The position numbers and the translations under genes were made by a program. Positions 44,439 to 53,070 of a stretch of DNA of 64,000 nt are shown here, one piece after another. Origin of the DNA: Candidatus Competibacteraceae bacterium (GTDB taxonomy: Bacteria; Pseudomonadota; Gammaproteobacteria; Competibacterales; Competibacteraceae); contig RXIV01000009.1 of the NCBI GenBank assembly GCA_003989085.1, positions 1 to 64,000 on the forward strand, read 5' to 3'. The notes under the pieces were generated by a model. It was not told the origin of the DNA. It ran no database searches and was given only the letters and a program-made list of their open reading frames with translations. Positions within the stretch are counted from its first letter, which is position 1. Each line of letters opens with the position of its first letter.

Positions 44439-45971
44439 TTACAGCGGAATGTTGCCGTGCTTACGCCACGGATTTTCGAGTTCTTTGTCCCGCAGCATCG
44501 CCAGGGAGCGGCAAATGCGCTGGCGGGTGCCGTGGGGCATGATCACGTCGTCAATAAACCCGCGATGGCCGGCGATGAACGGATTGGCGAATTTCTTGCG
44601 GTATTCCTCGGTGCGATCGGCAATCTTGGCGGCATCACCGATGTCCTGCCGGAAGATGATTTCCACCGCGCCCTTTGGCCCCATCACCGCGATTTCGGCG
44701 GTCGGCCAGGCGAAATTGACATCGCCGCGCAGGTGCTTGGAACTCATCACGTCATACGCGCCGCCGTAGGCCTTGCGGGTGATGAGCGTGACCTTGGGGA
44801 CGGTGCATTCCGCGTAGGCGTAGAGCAATTTCGCGCCGTGCTTGATGATGCCGCCGTATTCCTGGGCAGTGCCGGGCATGAAACCGGGCACGTCAACCAG
44901 GGTGATGATTGGGATGTTGAAGGCATCGCAAAACCGCACGAAGCGGGCCGCCTTGATCGAGGACTTGATGTCCAGACAGCCGGCCAGCACCATCGGCTGA
45001 TTGGCGACAATCCCCACCGGCCAGCCGTCCATCCGGGCAAAGCCGGTAATGATGTTCTTGGCGTTTTCTGGCTGCACCTCAAAGAAATCCACATCGTCCA
45101 CGATCTTCAGGATCAGTTCCTTCATATCGTAGGGCTTATTGGGATTATCAGGAATCAGCGTGTCCAGCGAGAAATCTTCACGGTCAGCCGGATCGGGGGT
45201 GGGCCGATGCGGAGGCTTTTCCTTGTTATTTGGCGGCAGGAAGTTGATAAAGCGCCGCAGCATCAGTAAGGCTTCGATGTCGTTTTCAAAGGCCCGGTCG
45301 CACACCCCGGACTTGGTGGAATGGGCAATGGCTCCACCGAGTTCTTCAGCGGTGACTTCTTCATGGGTGACGGTCTTCACCACTTCCGGCCCGGTCACGA
45401 ACATATAAGACGTGTCCTTGACCATGAAAATGAAGTCGGTCATCGCCGGCGAGTACACCGCACCGCCGGCGCATGGCCCCATGATCACCGAAATCTGCGG
45501 GATCACGCCGGAAGCCATGACATTGCGTTGGAACACATTGGCGTAACCAGCCAGCGAGGCAACCCCTTCCTGGATGCGGGCGCCGCCGGAATCGTTCAGG
45601 CCGATCACCGGCGCACCGACCTTGATGGCATGATCCATGATCTTGCACATCTTTTCAGCATGGGCTTCGGACAGCGAACCGCCGAACACGGTGAAATCCT
45701 GGCTGAACACGAACACCAACCGACCATTGACGGTGCCATAGCCAGTCACCACCCCGTCGCCGGGAGTGCTGGTCTCGGCCATGCCAAAATCGGTGCAACG
45801 GTGCTCAACAAACATATCCCATTCTTCAAAGCTGCCCGGATCAAGCAGCACTTCGATGCGCTCGCGGGCGGAGAGCTTGCCCCGCTTGTGCTGCGCGTCG
45901 ATGCGGCGCTGCCCTCCACCCAGCCGGGCGGCGGCGCGTTTTTGTTCTAATTGGTGAATGATGTCATGCAT
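44439..45971 (-). CDS. pccB: Acyl-CoA (propionyl-CoA) carboxylase beta subunit
   Basis: This 510-residue carboxyltransferase moves CO2 from biotin to the acyl-CoA. It has the crotonase-fold halves with [53 protein letters not shown] and [12 protein letters not shown]. The [26 protein letters not shown] and [16 protein letters not shown] segments supply the oxyanion holes. These match PccB of propionyl-CoA carboxylase, though acetyl-CoA or branched acyl-CoA cannot be excluded. It forms an operon with pccA. A very long open frame on the other strand across both genes is a shadow. Confidence 0.95.
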   Translation of the reverse strand: MHDIIHQLEQKRAAARLGGGQRRIDAQHKRGKLSARERIEVLLDPGSFEEWDMFVEHRCTDFGMAETSTPGDGVVTGYGTVNGRLVFVFSQDFTVFGGSLSEAHAEKMCKIMDHAIKVGAPVIGLNDSGGARIQEGVASLAGYANVFQRNVMASGVIPQISVIMGPCAGGAVYSPAMTDFIFMVKDTSYMFVTGPEVVKTVTHEEVTAEELGGAIAHSTKSGVCDRAFENDIEALLMLRRFINFLPPNNKEKPPHRPTPDPADREDFSLDTLIPDNPNKPYDMKELILKIVDDVDFFEVQPENAKNIITGFARMDGWPVGIVANQPMVLAGCLDIKSSIKAARFVRFCDAFNIPIITLVDVPGFMPGTAQEYGGIIKHGAKLLYAYAECTVPKVTLITRKAYGGAYDVMSSKHLRGDVNFAWPTAEIAVMGPKGAVEIIFRQDIGDAAKIADRTEEYRKKFANPFIAGHRGFIDDVIMPHGTRQRICRSLAMLRDKELENPWRKHGNIPL

Positions 45972-46353
45972 GAACGCTCTCTCCTTACAAATATCGGGCG
46001 CCGCCAGTACGCTGGCGGCGGTGGGAGCTGGAAGGCCCGCCCCGGTGACAGGGTGAGCTGGGTGAAAAATCGGGAAGGCGTGATCAAGACTTGGTGAATG
46101 GTTGTTTTGTCAGGGGGTTGGCGACGCGGCAATGACGCGGTCCGCTAATCTGAGCTTCACTAATCATAATAAGGTTTTTAGGGATTCCGCGCTATGCGCC
46201 CCCCGATATTTTCGCGGGGGTTCACCCCTGATCCGCATCGCCCCTAAATTAACCGAAAACCCGGTATCAAGCGTTGCCTGCTCCCTCCAGTCTTGCCTTG
46301 ACCACGCCTTACTCGTACCCTTGCGCGTTTTCCCAAACAGGAGCGCATCGGTC
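45972..46353. other. Divergent promoter region between pccB and the acyltransferase
   Basis: The 382-bp region has an A+T-rich core at 46150-46190 (AATCATAATAAGG) suited to a promoter. It also has a C-rich/G-rich hairpin at about 46200-46220. An open frame enters from 46102, but its residues show no family features and no ribosome site, so I leave it out. Confidence 0.45.
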
Positions 46354-47337
46354 GTGTCAAGTCAGAACCAGCAGATCATGTTCGTCTTTCCGGGACAGGG
46401 TTCCCAGTATGTCGGGATGGGCAGCGACCTGATCCGGGATTTTCCGTCTGCCCAACGTCGTTACGAACAAGCAAGTGAACTGCTGGGCTATGACCTGATC
46501 AAGCTTTGTCTGGACGGGCCGGAAGAGCAACTGCGCCTGACCCGCCACACTCAACCGGCCCTGCTCACCCACTCGCTGGCCTGTCTGGAGATCTTCCAGG
46601 AACTGACCGACCACCAGGTCCAACCGGTGCTGACCGCCGGTCACAGTCTCGGCGAATACTGCGCCCTAGTGGCTGCCGGCGCTCTGGACTTTGCCACCGC
46701 GCTACGCCTGGTTCAGCAGCGCGGCGAGTGCATGGGGACTTATGGCGACGGAGAGATGCTCGCCTTCCCGTTGCACCTCGACAGTGTGCGGCCACTGGCG
46801 GAGCAGCATTTCTGCGCCGTTGCCGCCTGCAATCTGTCTGATCAGACGGTGGTCGGCGGGCGGGGTCCCGATCTCGACCGGCTCACGGAAGCCGCGCTGA
46901 CTCACTTTCCACGCAAAAAGCCAACCCGGCTCAAGACCGAAGGCGCATTCCACACCTTCTATATGATCACGGCGGCGCTGCATTTCCGCCCGACTCTGGA
47001 TGCCGCCGAGATGAAGGCCCCAGCGATTCGGGTACTGTCCAATTTCACTGGAAGCCATCACGACCCTGACCCAGCGGCGATCAAGACCCGGCTGTTTTTC
47101 CAGCTATTTCACCCGGTCAACTGGATCGGCAATCTGGAGACCGCTTTTCACGACGAAATCACCACGATTGTCGAATTCGGTGGTGGTCTGGGCAGCGGCC
47201 CGAACCCTGAAGACAAGCGCCCCAATCTGGAAAGCATGGTCAAGAAGGCGCTGCGCGGCTCCGATTACAGCGTTCACTACCATGCAGCGATCAACAGCCA
47301 AACGCTGCGTGATGCGGCCAAGGCGCTACAGCCATGA
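46354..47337 (+). CDS. Stand-alone acyltransferase, FabD / trans-AT type
   Basis: This 327-residue protein has the acyltransferase fold with FVFPGQGSQYVGMG, the nucleophile in GHSLGEYCALVAAG and the acyl-binding arginine in LVQQRGECM. The catalytic His lies in AFHTFYM, where FabD proteins usually have HSPLM. It should move malonyl or another acyl group from CoA to an acyl carrier protein. It is not in a fatty-acid operon, so a special carrier or a trans-acting role is possible. The GTG at 46354 follows AGGAG; ATG 46378 is the alternative. A 64-residue gene is coupled to its end. Confidence 0.85.
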   Translation: MSSQNQQIMFVFPGQGSQYVGMGSDLIRDFPSAQRRYEQASELLGYDLIKLCLDGPEEQLRLTRHTQPALLTHSLACLEIFQELTDHQVQPVLTAGHSLGEYCALVAAGALDFATALRLVQQRGECMGTYGDGEMLAFPLHLDSVRPLAEQHFCAVAACNLSDQTVVGGRGPDLDRLTEAALTHFPRKKPTRLKTEGAFHTFYMITAALHFRPTLDAAEMKAPAIRVLSNFTGSHHDPDPAAIKTRLFFQLFHPVNWIGNLETAFHDEITTIVEFGGGLGSGPNPEDKRPNLESMVKKALRGSDYSVHYHAAINSQTLRDAAKALQP

Positions 47338-47528
47338 CCCGCCAGACCGCTTCGCAAGCCCAGCGCGCCCGCCGGTTTCTCAATCAGGAAGCCCTGAAAC
47401 GCGCCCATCGCCGTTGCGATTTGATCCGGGTGATTCCTGAAGAAGAACTTGCATCCTCCGTGCTACGAATCGGTGATGATCCTGCGCCGCCGGCCAAGAA
47501 AACGGTGACGGAACTCTCTGCCGGATAA
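47334..47528 (+). CDS. Small basic protein coupled to the acyltransferase, unknown function
   Basis: This 64-residue protein (MTRQTASQAQRARRFLNQEAL...) has an Arg-rich helical first half and an acidic centre (RVIPEEELASSVLRIGDD). Its ATG overlaps the acyltransferase stop as ATGA, which is the main evidence that it is real. I do not recognise a family. It is too short and lacks the DSL serine motif of an acyl carrier protein. Confidence 0.6.
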   Translation: MTRQTASQAQRARRFLNQEALKRAHRRCDLIRVIPEEELASSVLRIGDDPAPPAKKTVTELSAG

Positions 47529-47679
47529 TGATCCAATCGCTTGGCAAGCGCGTGAGCATGCGCGCTCTTGCTGATTGCCCAGCGACCCTATTGGTTAAAA
47601 GACGGTATTCACTCATCGTCTCACCAGGATTAACTCAATGGTTTCCTGATCGGGAATCCACCTCCGCGAGGCGAATCCT

Positions 47680-49257
47680 ATGTACTCGATGCTAGACCAG
47701 CGATTAACCCGGCTATTTAACGCTAAACCGCATTTTCTGTTGAATGGCCGCTTGCTTGGCCTGGAAAGAGAAACATTGCGCGTAGCCCCGGATGGCTATA
47801 TTTCACAAAGGCCACATCCTGCTGATCTTGGGTCAGCACTCACTCATCCCTCTATCACTACAGACTACTCCGAGGCGTTGCTGGAGTTTATTACCCCACC
47901 GCTGCCAACTGTTGAGGCAACCCTGCAATTTCTCGATGATGTTCATCGTTTTGTCTATCACCATATTGGCAATGAATTGCTGTGGTCCGCCAGTATGCCC
48001 TGTATTCTCGCGGGCGAAGCCAGTATTCCAATTGCTGAATATGGCTCTTCTAATTTGGGCCAGATCAAGCATATTTATCGGCGCGGGCTGGCTTGGCGCT
48101 ATGGTCGGATCATGCAAGTTATCGCCGGCATTCACTTTAATTTCTCACTGCCCAACTCATTCTGGGCGTCATTTCAAGAGCAGGAGGGCGATCGACGCTC
48201 ATTGCAGGATTTCCGTTCTGAAACCTATTTCGGACTGATTCGCAATCTGCAACGTTTTGGCTGGCTGATTCTGTATCTGTTCGGGGCATCGCCAGCGGTC
48301 TGCAAATCATTCCTCGACGGAAAATCGACAACCTTAGCGGAATTTGACGAACATACTTGCTATGGGCCTTATGCAACGTCACTGCGGATGAGTAATGTCG
48401 GCTACACCAACCGCACCGAGAAGAAAAGCGGCGTCAATGTCTGCTACAACTCGTTACCAGACTACATTACCAGTCTGACCCACGCTACACTGACGCCGTG
48501 GCCACCTTATGAACAAATTGGCGTCAAAGTAAATGGCGAGTACCGACAGCTTAACGCCAACATTCTGCAAATCGAGAATGAATACTATGCCTCGATGCGG
48601 CCTAAGCAACCGCCTATTGGCAACGAAAAACCGACGCTGGCGCTGAAACAGCGTGGCGTACAGTACGTGGAATTGCGTTCAGTGGATATTAACCCGCTGG
48701 AGCCGTTGGGGGTCAATGCGCCGCAGTTGCGGTTTCTGGAAATTTTTCTGCTATTTTGCCTGCTGAATGAGTCGCCTCCACTGGATATTGAAGAACGCCA
48801 TTTAATTGACGATAATCAAATGGCGGTCGCTCTTAATGGCCGCGATCCGGCTCTTATTCTGCAACGTCGCCGCGATCCACCATTACCGCTACGAGTCTGG
48901 GCGAGGGAGATTCTTGATCGCTTAACTCCGATTTGCGCGTTATTGGATAGTGGTGAAACTGCGCCAGTCTATGCAGCAGCGCTGGCGGAACAGGTCGCAG
49001 CGCTAGCTGATCCAGATCGCACTCCATCGGCCCGAATGCTGGCGGAAATGCGGAGCAGTGGTGAGAATTTTTTCCGCTGCGCCCGACGGTTATCGGAACA
49101 GCATCGCCGTTACTTTGAATCGCGACCATTGGCGGAAGATCGTGAGCTGTTTTTTACTGAAGCAGCGCAACGCTCTTTGCAGGAGCAGCGGGCAATTGAA
49201 GCGGCGGACGTAATTTCGTTTGACGAGTTTTTACAGCAATACTTCACCCAAAATTGA
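47680..49257 (+). CDS. gshA: Glutamate-cysteine ligase
   Basis: GshA makes gamma-glutamylcysteine, the first step of glutathione synthesis, with ATP. The 525-residue length matches the gammaproteobacterial type. It has LNGRLLGLERETLRV, ITTDYSEALLEFITPP, HFNFSLPNSFW, YATSLRMSNVGYTN and YVELRSVDINPLEPLGV, the glutamate/metal-binding region. The gene is less GC-rich than its neighbours. It ends directly against the convergent amidotransferase gene, with no spacer at all. Confidence 0.97.
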   Translation: MYSMLDQRLTRLFNAKPHFLLNGRLLGLERETLRVAPDGYISQRPHPADLGSALTHPSITTDYSEALLEFITPPLPTVEATLQFLDDVHRFVYHHIGNELLWSASMPCILAGEASIPIAEYGSSNLGQIKHIYRRGLAWRYGRIMQVIAGIHFNFSLPNSFWASFQEQEGDRRSLQDFRSETYFGLIRNLQRFGWLILYLFGASPAVCKSFLDGKSTTLAEFDEHTCYGPYATSLRMSNVGYTNRTEKKSGVNVCYNSLPDYITSLTHATLTPWPPYEQIGVKVNGEYRQLNANILQIENEYYASMRPKQPPIGNEKPTLALKQRGVQYVELRSVDINPLEPLGVNAPQLRFLEIFLLFCLLNESPPLDIEERHLIDDNQMAVALNGRDPALILQRRRDPPLPLRVWAREILDRLTPICALLDSGETAPVYAAALAEQVAALADPDRTPSARMLAEMRSSGENFFRCARRLSEQHRRYFESRPLAEDRELFFTEAAQRSLQEQRAIEAADVISFDEFLQQYFTQN

Positions 49258-49965
49258 TCAACCGTTCATTCGCAGCCATTGGCCCAGAAACCCCTCACAC
49301 CATTGATCCAGCGCCGGATCATGACAGGCGTGAAGATCGCGTTGTTTAGCAGCGGATTGAGCACCGGGCGTGGTCAAGTCATTAGCCCCTTCCGTTAGCC
49401 ATACTTCCAGAATTTTCTGCTGCACCTCCGGATGAAACTGCACCCCAAAGGCGTTAGCGCCATAGCGGTAGGCCTGATGAGGAAAGCGCTCACCCGTTGC
49501 CAGCAGCTCCGCCCCGTGAGGTAAATCAAAACCCTCGCGGTGCCAATGATAGACGTGCAGCACTGTGTTAGCGTCAAACACGGTTTGTCCCACCACCGGC
49601 TGGATCGGGAAATAACCGATTTCCGCCAGTCCGTTTGGATGCGGTTTGACTGCTGCGCCCAGCGCCCGCGCCAGCAATTGCGCTCCTAGACAAATCCCCA
49701 AAAACGGCCGTCCTGATTCAAGCGCGGTGGGAATCCAGTCCAGTTGCGCCCGGATGCCCGGCAGTGTGTCGTCATCGTTGGCGCTCATCGGCCCACCGAA
49801 CACAATCGCTCCAGCGTAGCCGTCCATCCCGGTTGGCAACGGCTCACCGCTTTGCGGATAGCAAAACTCCAGTGGGTAGCCCCGTTCCCGCAGTTGGCGG
49901 GCGCAACGCCCGGCGCTGGCGTCACGCGCCTGCATGACCAGCAATAAGCGAGGCGCTTTACTCAT
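49258..49965 (-). CDS. Class I glutamine amidotransferase-like protein
   Basis: The 235-residue protein has the catalytic triad of class I amidotransferases: Cys in FLGICLGAQLLARALG and His plus Glu in GVQFHPEVQQ. Upstream is GAIVFGGPMSANDDD. It resembles stand-alone GuaA-like hydrolases of unknown substrate, some of which act on gamma-glutamyl compounds. The abutting gshA gene makes such a substrate plausible, but this is inference. No synthetase partner domain is nearby. Confidence 0.88.
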   Translation of the reverse strand: MSKAPRLLLVMQARDASAGRCARQLRERGYPLEFCYPQSGEPLPTGMDGYAGAIVFGGPMSANDDDTLPGIRAQLDWIPTALESGRPFLGICLGAQLLARALGAAVKPHPNGLAEIGYFPIQPVVGQTVFDANTVLHVYHWHREGFDLPHGAELLATGERFPHQAYRYGANAFGVQFHPEVQQKILEVWLTEGANDLTTPGAQSAAKQRDLHACHDPALDQWCEGFLGQWLRMNG

Positions 49966-50059
49966 AGGTTCATCCTCCGTTGCCGTCCACTAGGTAATTC
50001 TACATAATGCCACACTCAGTAAAATCAATTCGCTGTTTTTTACTATAAGGGTAAAAATA

Positions 50060-52603
50060 ATGCAGAATTATTCAATAATTTGGCGAGTCACAATGAGTTT
50101 GACAACGATCGTCTCTCTGGTTTCACTATTGATGGCAACTCTATTTTATCTCCATATTAACCGCCATATAAACAAGGAACTTGAAGAAAAAGCAGACACC
50201 ATGATCGAACTGATGGGGGGCGCATTGGAAATTCCACTCTGGGACCTTAATCAACTGGCGGTAAAACGGATTAGCGATACACTCATTCAGGATAATTTAG
50301 TCGTTCAATTAAAGGTCAAGGCACGTCTCGGCAACATAATCTATTCTATCGAGAAAGACCACGGCATGGCGTTGATTTACCGAAAAACCACCATTCAGCA
50401 TCATCAGGAAATGATCGGTGAAGTTGAACTGGCGATCACCAAGGATTTTGCTCAGAAAAATCTTGAAGATTTACTCTGGCTGTTAACTATAACAACCTCA
50501 TTGATTCTGGTTACAATCATCGCCACTACCCGGATGATTATTCGGCGCTATTTGCGAAAACCCCTGCAAAATATCAACGACATCGCCAATAGTTACGCTG
50601 CCGGAATCTATACGATCACTTCGCCACTTCCATATCTCGAATTCCAGCCGCTTGAACGGATTCTGGCGGACATGGGGAGAACCATTCAACAACAAATCAG
50701 CGCTTTGCAGGACAGCGAAGAGCGCTTCCGTCGAGCAATTCAGGATGCGCCTTTTCCTATTGTGATCCACGCTGAAGATGGCGAGTTCCTGATGGTGAAC
50801 CAGCGCTGGCTGGACATTACCGGCTATGCACGGGATGAGATCGCCACTATCGCTGATTGGACTGAGCGGGCTTACGGCGAGGGCCGGCGCCAGATGCGCG
50901 AGGGCATCGACCGCCTCTATGCGCTGGACCGGCCTCAGGCGGAAGGCGAATTCGTGATTGCCTGCAAGGATGGTCGCCAGCGGATTTGGGACTTCAGCAC
51001 ATCGCCGCTATCCCGCGCCTCCGATGGCCGGCGCACGGTCATCAGCATCGCTGCTGACGTGACCGAGCGCAAGCAAGCTGAAAACGCCGCTCGCCTCACC
51101 CAAGCCCGCCTACAAAAGGCCCAGGCCATAGGTCATGTAGGGAGCTGGGAATATGACTTGATCACTGGGCAGATTTGGGGTTCGGACGAAAGTTTCCGCA
51201 TCTACGGTATAACGCCGCCCTCCGACAATGCGTTGTCCATTACTCAAGTCGAGGCCTGTATCCCCGAACGGGAACGGGTCCATCAAGCATTGGTGGATCT
51301 GATCAGCGAGAACCGGCCTTACAACTTGCAGTTCACGATCAATCCCCTGAATGAAGCCCCCCCGATCATCATCACCTCGGTCGCCGAACTGTTGCATGAC
51401 CAGCATGGCCAACCGGTCAAAGTGGCCGGCGTGATCCACGATGTGACCGAACAGGTCAAGGCGCTGGACGCGCTGCGAGGATCTGAAGCCCGGTTTCGTG
51501 GTTTGGTCGAGCAGTCTATTGCCGGCATCTACATTTTCAGTCGGGATCGCTTTCTGTATGTCAACCGGCGTTTTGCCGAGATCTTCGGTTACAACGAGGC
51601 GGAGATACTGGAGCGACTGGCGCCCACCGATGTTGTCGCCCCTGAGGATCGCCCTTTGGCCATCCGGCGCGTGGAAGACCGTATTTTGGGGCGGTTGCAG
51701 GGTGCCCACTATACCGCTCAGGGTCTTCGCAAGGACGGCACTCGTATCTGGCTGGAGATCCACGGCAACCGCATTGAGGTGGACGGAGAACCCCTGGTGG
51801 CGGGAATGTTGCTGGACATCACCGAACGCAAGCAGGCTGAAGACGAGATTCGCCGCCTGAACGCCGAATTGGAGATTCGGGTCAGTGAGCGCACCGCACA
51901 ACTGGAGGTGGCTAACAAGGAACTGGAGACCTTCGCCTATTCGGTCTCCCATGATCTGAAAGCGCCGCTGCGTGGTATCGACGGCTACAGCCGCCTGTTG
52001 CAGGAGGACTATGCCAGCCGGCTTGATGCCGAGGGGCGGCTATTTATCCAGAATATCCAGCAGGGCGTGGGGCAGATGCGCGACCTGATCGATGATCTAT
52101 TGGCCTACTCGCGAATGGAGCGCCGCACCCTGCGCCATGACCCGCTCGATCTGGTCCAGTTGGTGGAGAAGGTGGTCGCCGAGCGGGCCGGGGACATCGC
52201 GGCTCAAGGCGCGACAGTGCGGGTCGCCGCGCCTCCGTTAGCAGGGCGGGCCGATCCGGAAGGGCTGGCCCAAGTGCTGCGTAACCTGCTGGACAACGCC
52301 CTCAAGTTCGGTTGCCCCGGCATACCAGTAGCGGTCGAGATCGGCGGGCAAGCTGGCCCAGTCTCCGCTACGCTTTGGGTCAGGGACAATGGTATTGGCT
52401 TTGATTCAAAGTTCCATGACCGTATTTTCGACATCTTTCAACGGCTGCAACGCACCGAGGACTATCCGGGCACCGGGATTGGTCTGGCGATTGCCCGCAA
52501 GGCGATGCAGCGGATGAACGGGCGGGTGTGGGCCGAGAGTAATCCGGGCCAAGGCGCAACCTTTTACCTGGAGATTCCCGCTGATGATGCCCCAATCGGC
52601 TGA
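50060..52603 (+). CDS. PAS-containing membrane sensor histidine kinase
   Basis: This 847-residue kinase has two membrane helices (about 12-32 and 140-162) flanking a periplasmic sensor. A HAMP-like stretch and three PAS/PAC units follow (about 220-340, 350-465 and 470-595; LMVNQRWLDITGYARDEI, KQAEN and KQAED ends). HisKA carries H631 (YSVSHDLKAPLRG), and the ATPase domain has NLLDNALKFG, RDNGIGFD and GTGIGLAIARK. It has no receiver domain, so the phosphoryl acceptor is probably the next gene, which overlaps it by 20 bp. The first 190 codons are much more A+T rich than the rest. Confidence 0.93.
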   Translation: MQNYSIIWRVTMSLTTIVSLVSLLMATLFYLHINRHINKELEEKADTMIELMGGALEIPLWDLNQLAVKRISDTLIQDNLVVQLKVKARLGNIIYSIEKDHGMALIYRKTTIQHHQEMIGEVELAITKDFAQKNLEDLLWLLTITTSLILVTIIATTRMIIRRYLRKPLQNINDIANSYAAGIYTITSPLPYLEFQPLERILADMGRTIQQQISALQDSEERFRRAIQDAPFPIVIHAEDGEFLMVNQRWLDITGYARDEIATIADWTERAYGEGRRQMREGIDRLYALDRPQAEGEFVIACKDGRQRIWDFSTSPLSRASDGRRTVISIAADVTERKQAENAARLTQARLQKAQAIGHVGSWEYDLITGQIWGSDESFRIYGITPPSDNALSITQVEACIPERERVHQALVDLISENRPYNLQFTINPLNEAPPIIITSVAELLHDQHGQPVKVAGVIHDVTEQVKALDALRGSEARFRGLVEQSIAGIYIFSRDRFLYVNRRFAEIFGYNEAEILERLAPTDVVAPEDRPLAIRRVEDRILGRLQGAHYTAQGLRKDGTRIWLEIHGNRIEVDGEPLVAGMLLDITERKQAEDEIRRLNAELEIRVSERTAQLEVANKELETFAYSVSHDLKAPLRGIDGYSRLLQEDYASRLDAEGRLFIQNIQQGVGQMRDLIDDLLAYSRMERRTLRHDPLDLVQLVEKVVAERAGDIAAQGATVRVAAPPLAGRADPEGLAQVLRNLLDNALKFGCPGIPVAVEIGGQAGPVSATLWVRDNGIGFDSKFHDRIFDIFQRLQRTEDYPGTGIGLAIARKAMQRMNGRVWAESNPGQGATFYLEIPADDAPIG

Positions 52604-53048
52604 GTCTATCCCACTCAAACACAGCCACTCGCTAGCCATGACCATTCAGCTGGTCGAGGACAACCCGATGGATGTGGACTTAACCCTGCGGGCCTTCGCG
52701 CGCCGCAAGCTGGTCAATCCGGTGCAGGTGGCCCGCGACGGCGAGGAAGCGCTGGCCTGGATCGCCCGGTGGGAAGCGGGCGAACCGCTGCCAGCCGCAA
52801 TTCTGCTGGACCTCAAGCTGCCTCGGGTCAATGGCCTGGACGTGCTGCGCCAGTTCAAGATCCATCCGTTGTGCCGCACCATACCGGTGATCGTGCTGAC
52901 CACCTCCGGCGAGGATCATGATGTGCGAACCGCCTACGAGCTGGGCGCAAACTCATACATCATCAAGCCGGTAGAGTTCAGCCGCTTCCTGGAAGTCGTT
53001 GCTCAAATCGAATTATATTGGTGCATAACCAACAAACCACCGTGTTGA
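52584..53048 (+). CDS. Single-domain response regulator (Rcp1-like)
   Basis: This receiver domain has the acidic pair in LVEDNPMDVDL, the phospho-Asp in ILLDLKLPRVNGL, the conserved Thr in VLTTSGEDHDV and the Lys in YIIKPVEFSRFL. There is no output domain. GGAG before 52584 supports a start inside the kinase gene; ATG 52638 lies closer to the domain but has no ribosome site. It likely relays phosphate from the preceding kinase and may bind a partner or pass it to the next protein. Confidence 0.9.
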   Translation: MMPQSAESIPLKHSHSLAMTIQLVEDNPMDVDLTLRAFARRKLVNPVQVARDGEEALAWIARWEAGEPLPAAILLDLKLPRVNGLDVLRQFKIHPLCRTIPVIVLTTSGEDHDVRTAYELGANSYIIKPVEFSRFLEVVAQIELYWCITNKPPC

Positions 53049-53070
53049 AGAGGTCCGCCGCGACCGATCC

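Noticed and set aside
43536..45269. 577-codon open frame antisense to pccA and pccB
   Set aside because: It runs across the ends of two clear genes, has the His/Asp/Gly-rich composition of a GC-rich reverse frame and matches no family.
46102..46353. 84-codon upstream extension of the acyltransferase
   Set aside because: No homology-like features; a GTG with AGGAG at 46354 lies just before the conserved FVFPGQGSQ motif.
51110..51952. 280-codon frame antisense to the sensor kinase
   Set aside because: Shadow of conserved PAS and HisKA coding sequence.
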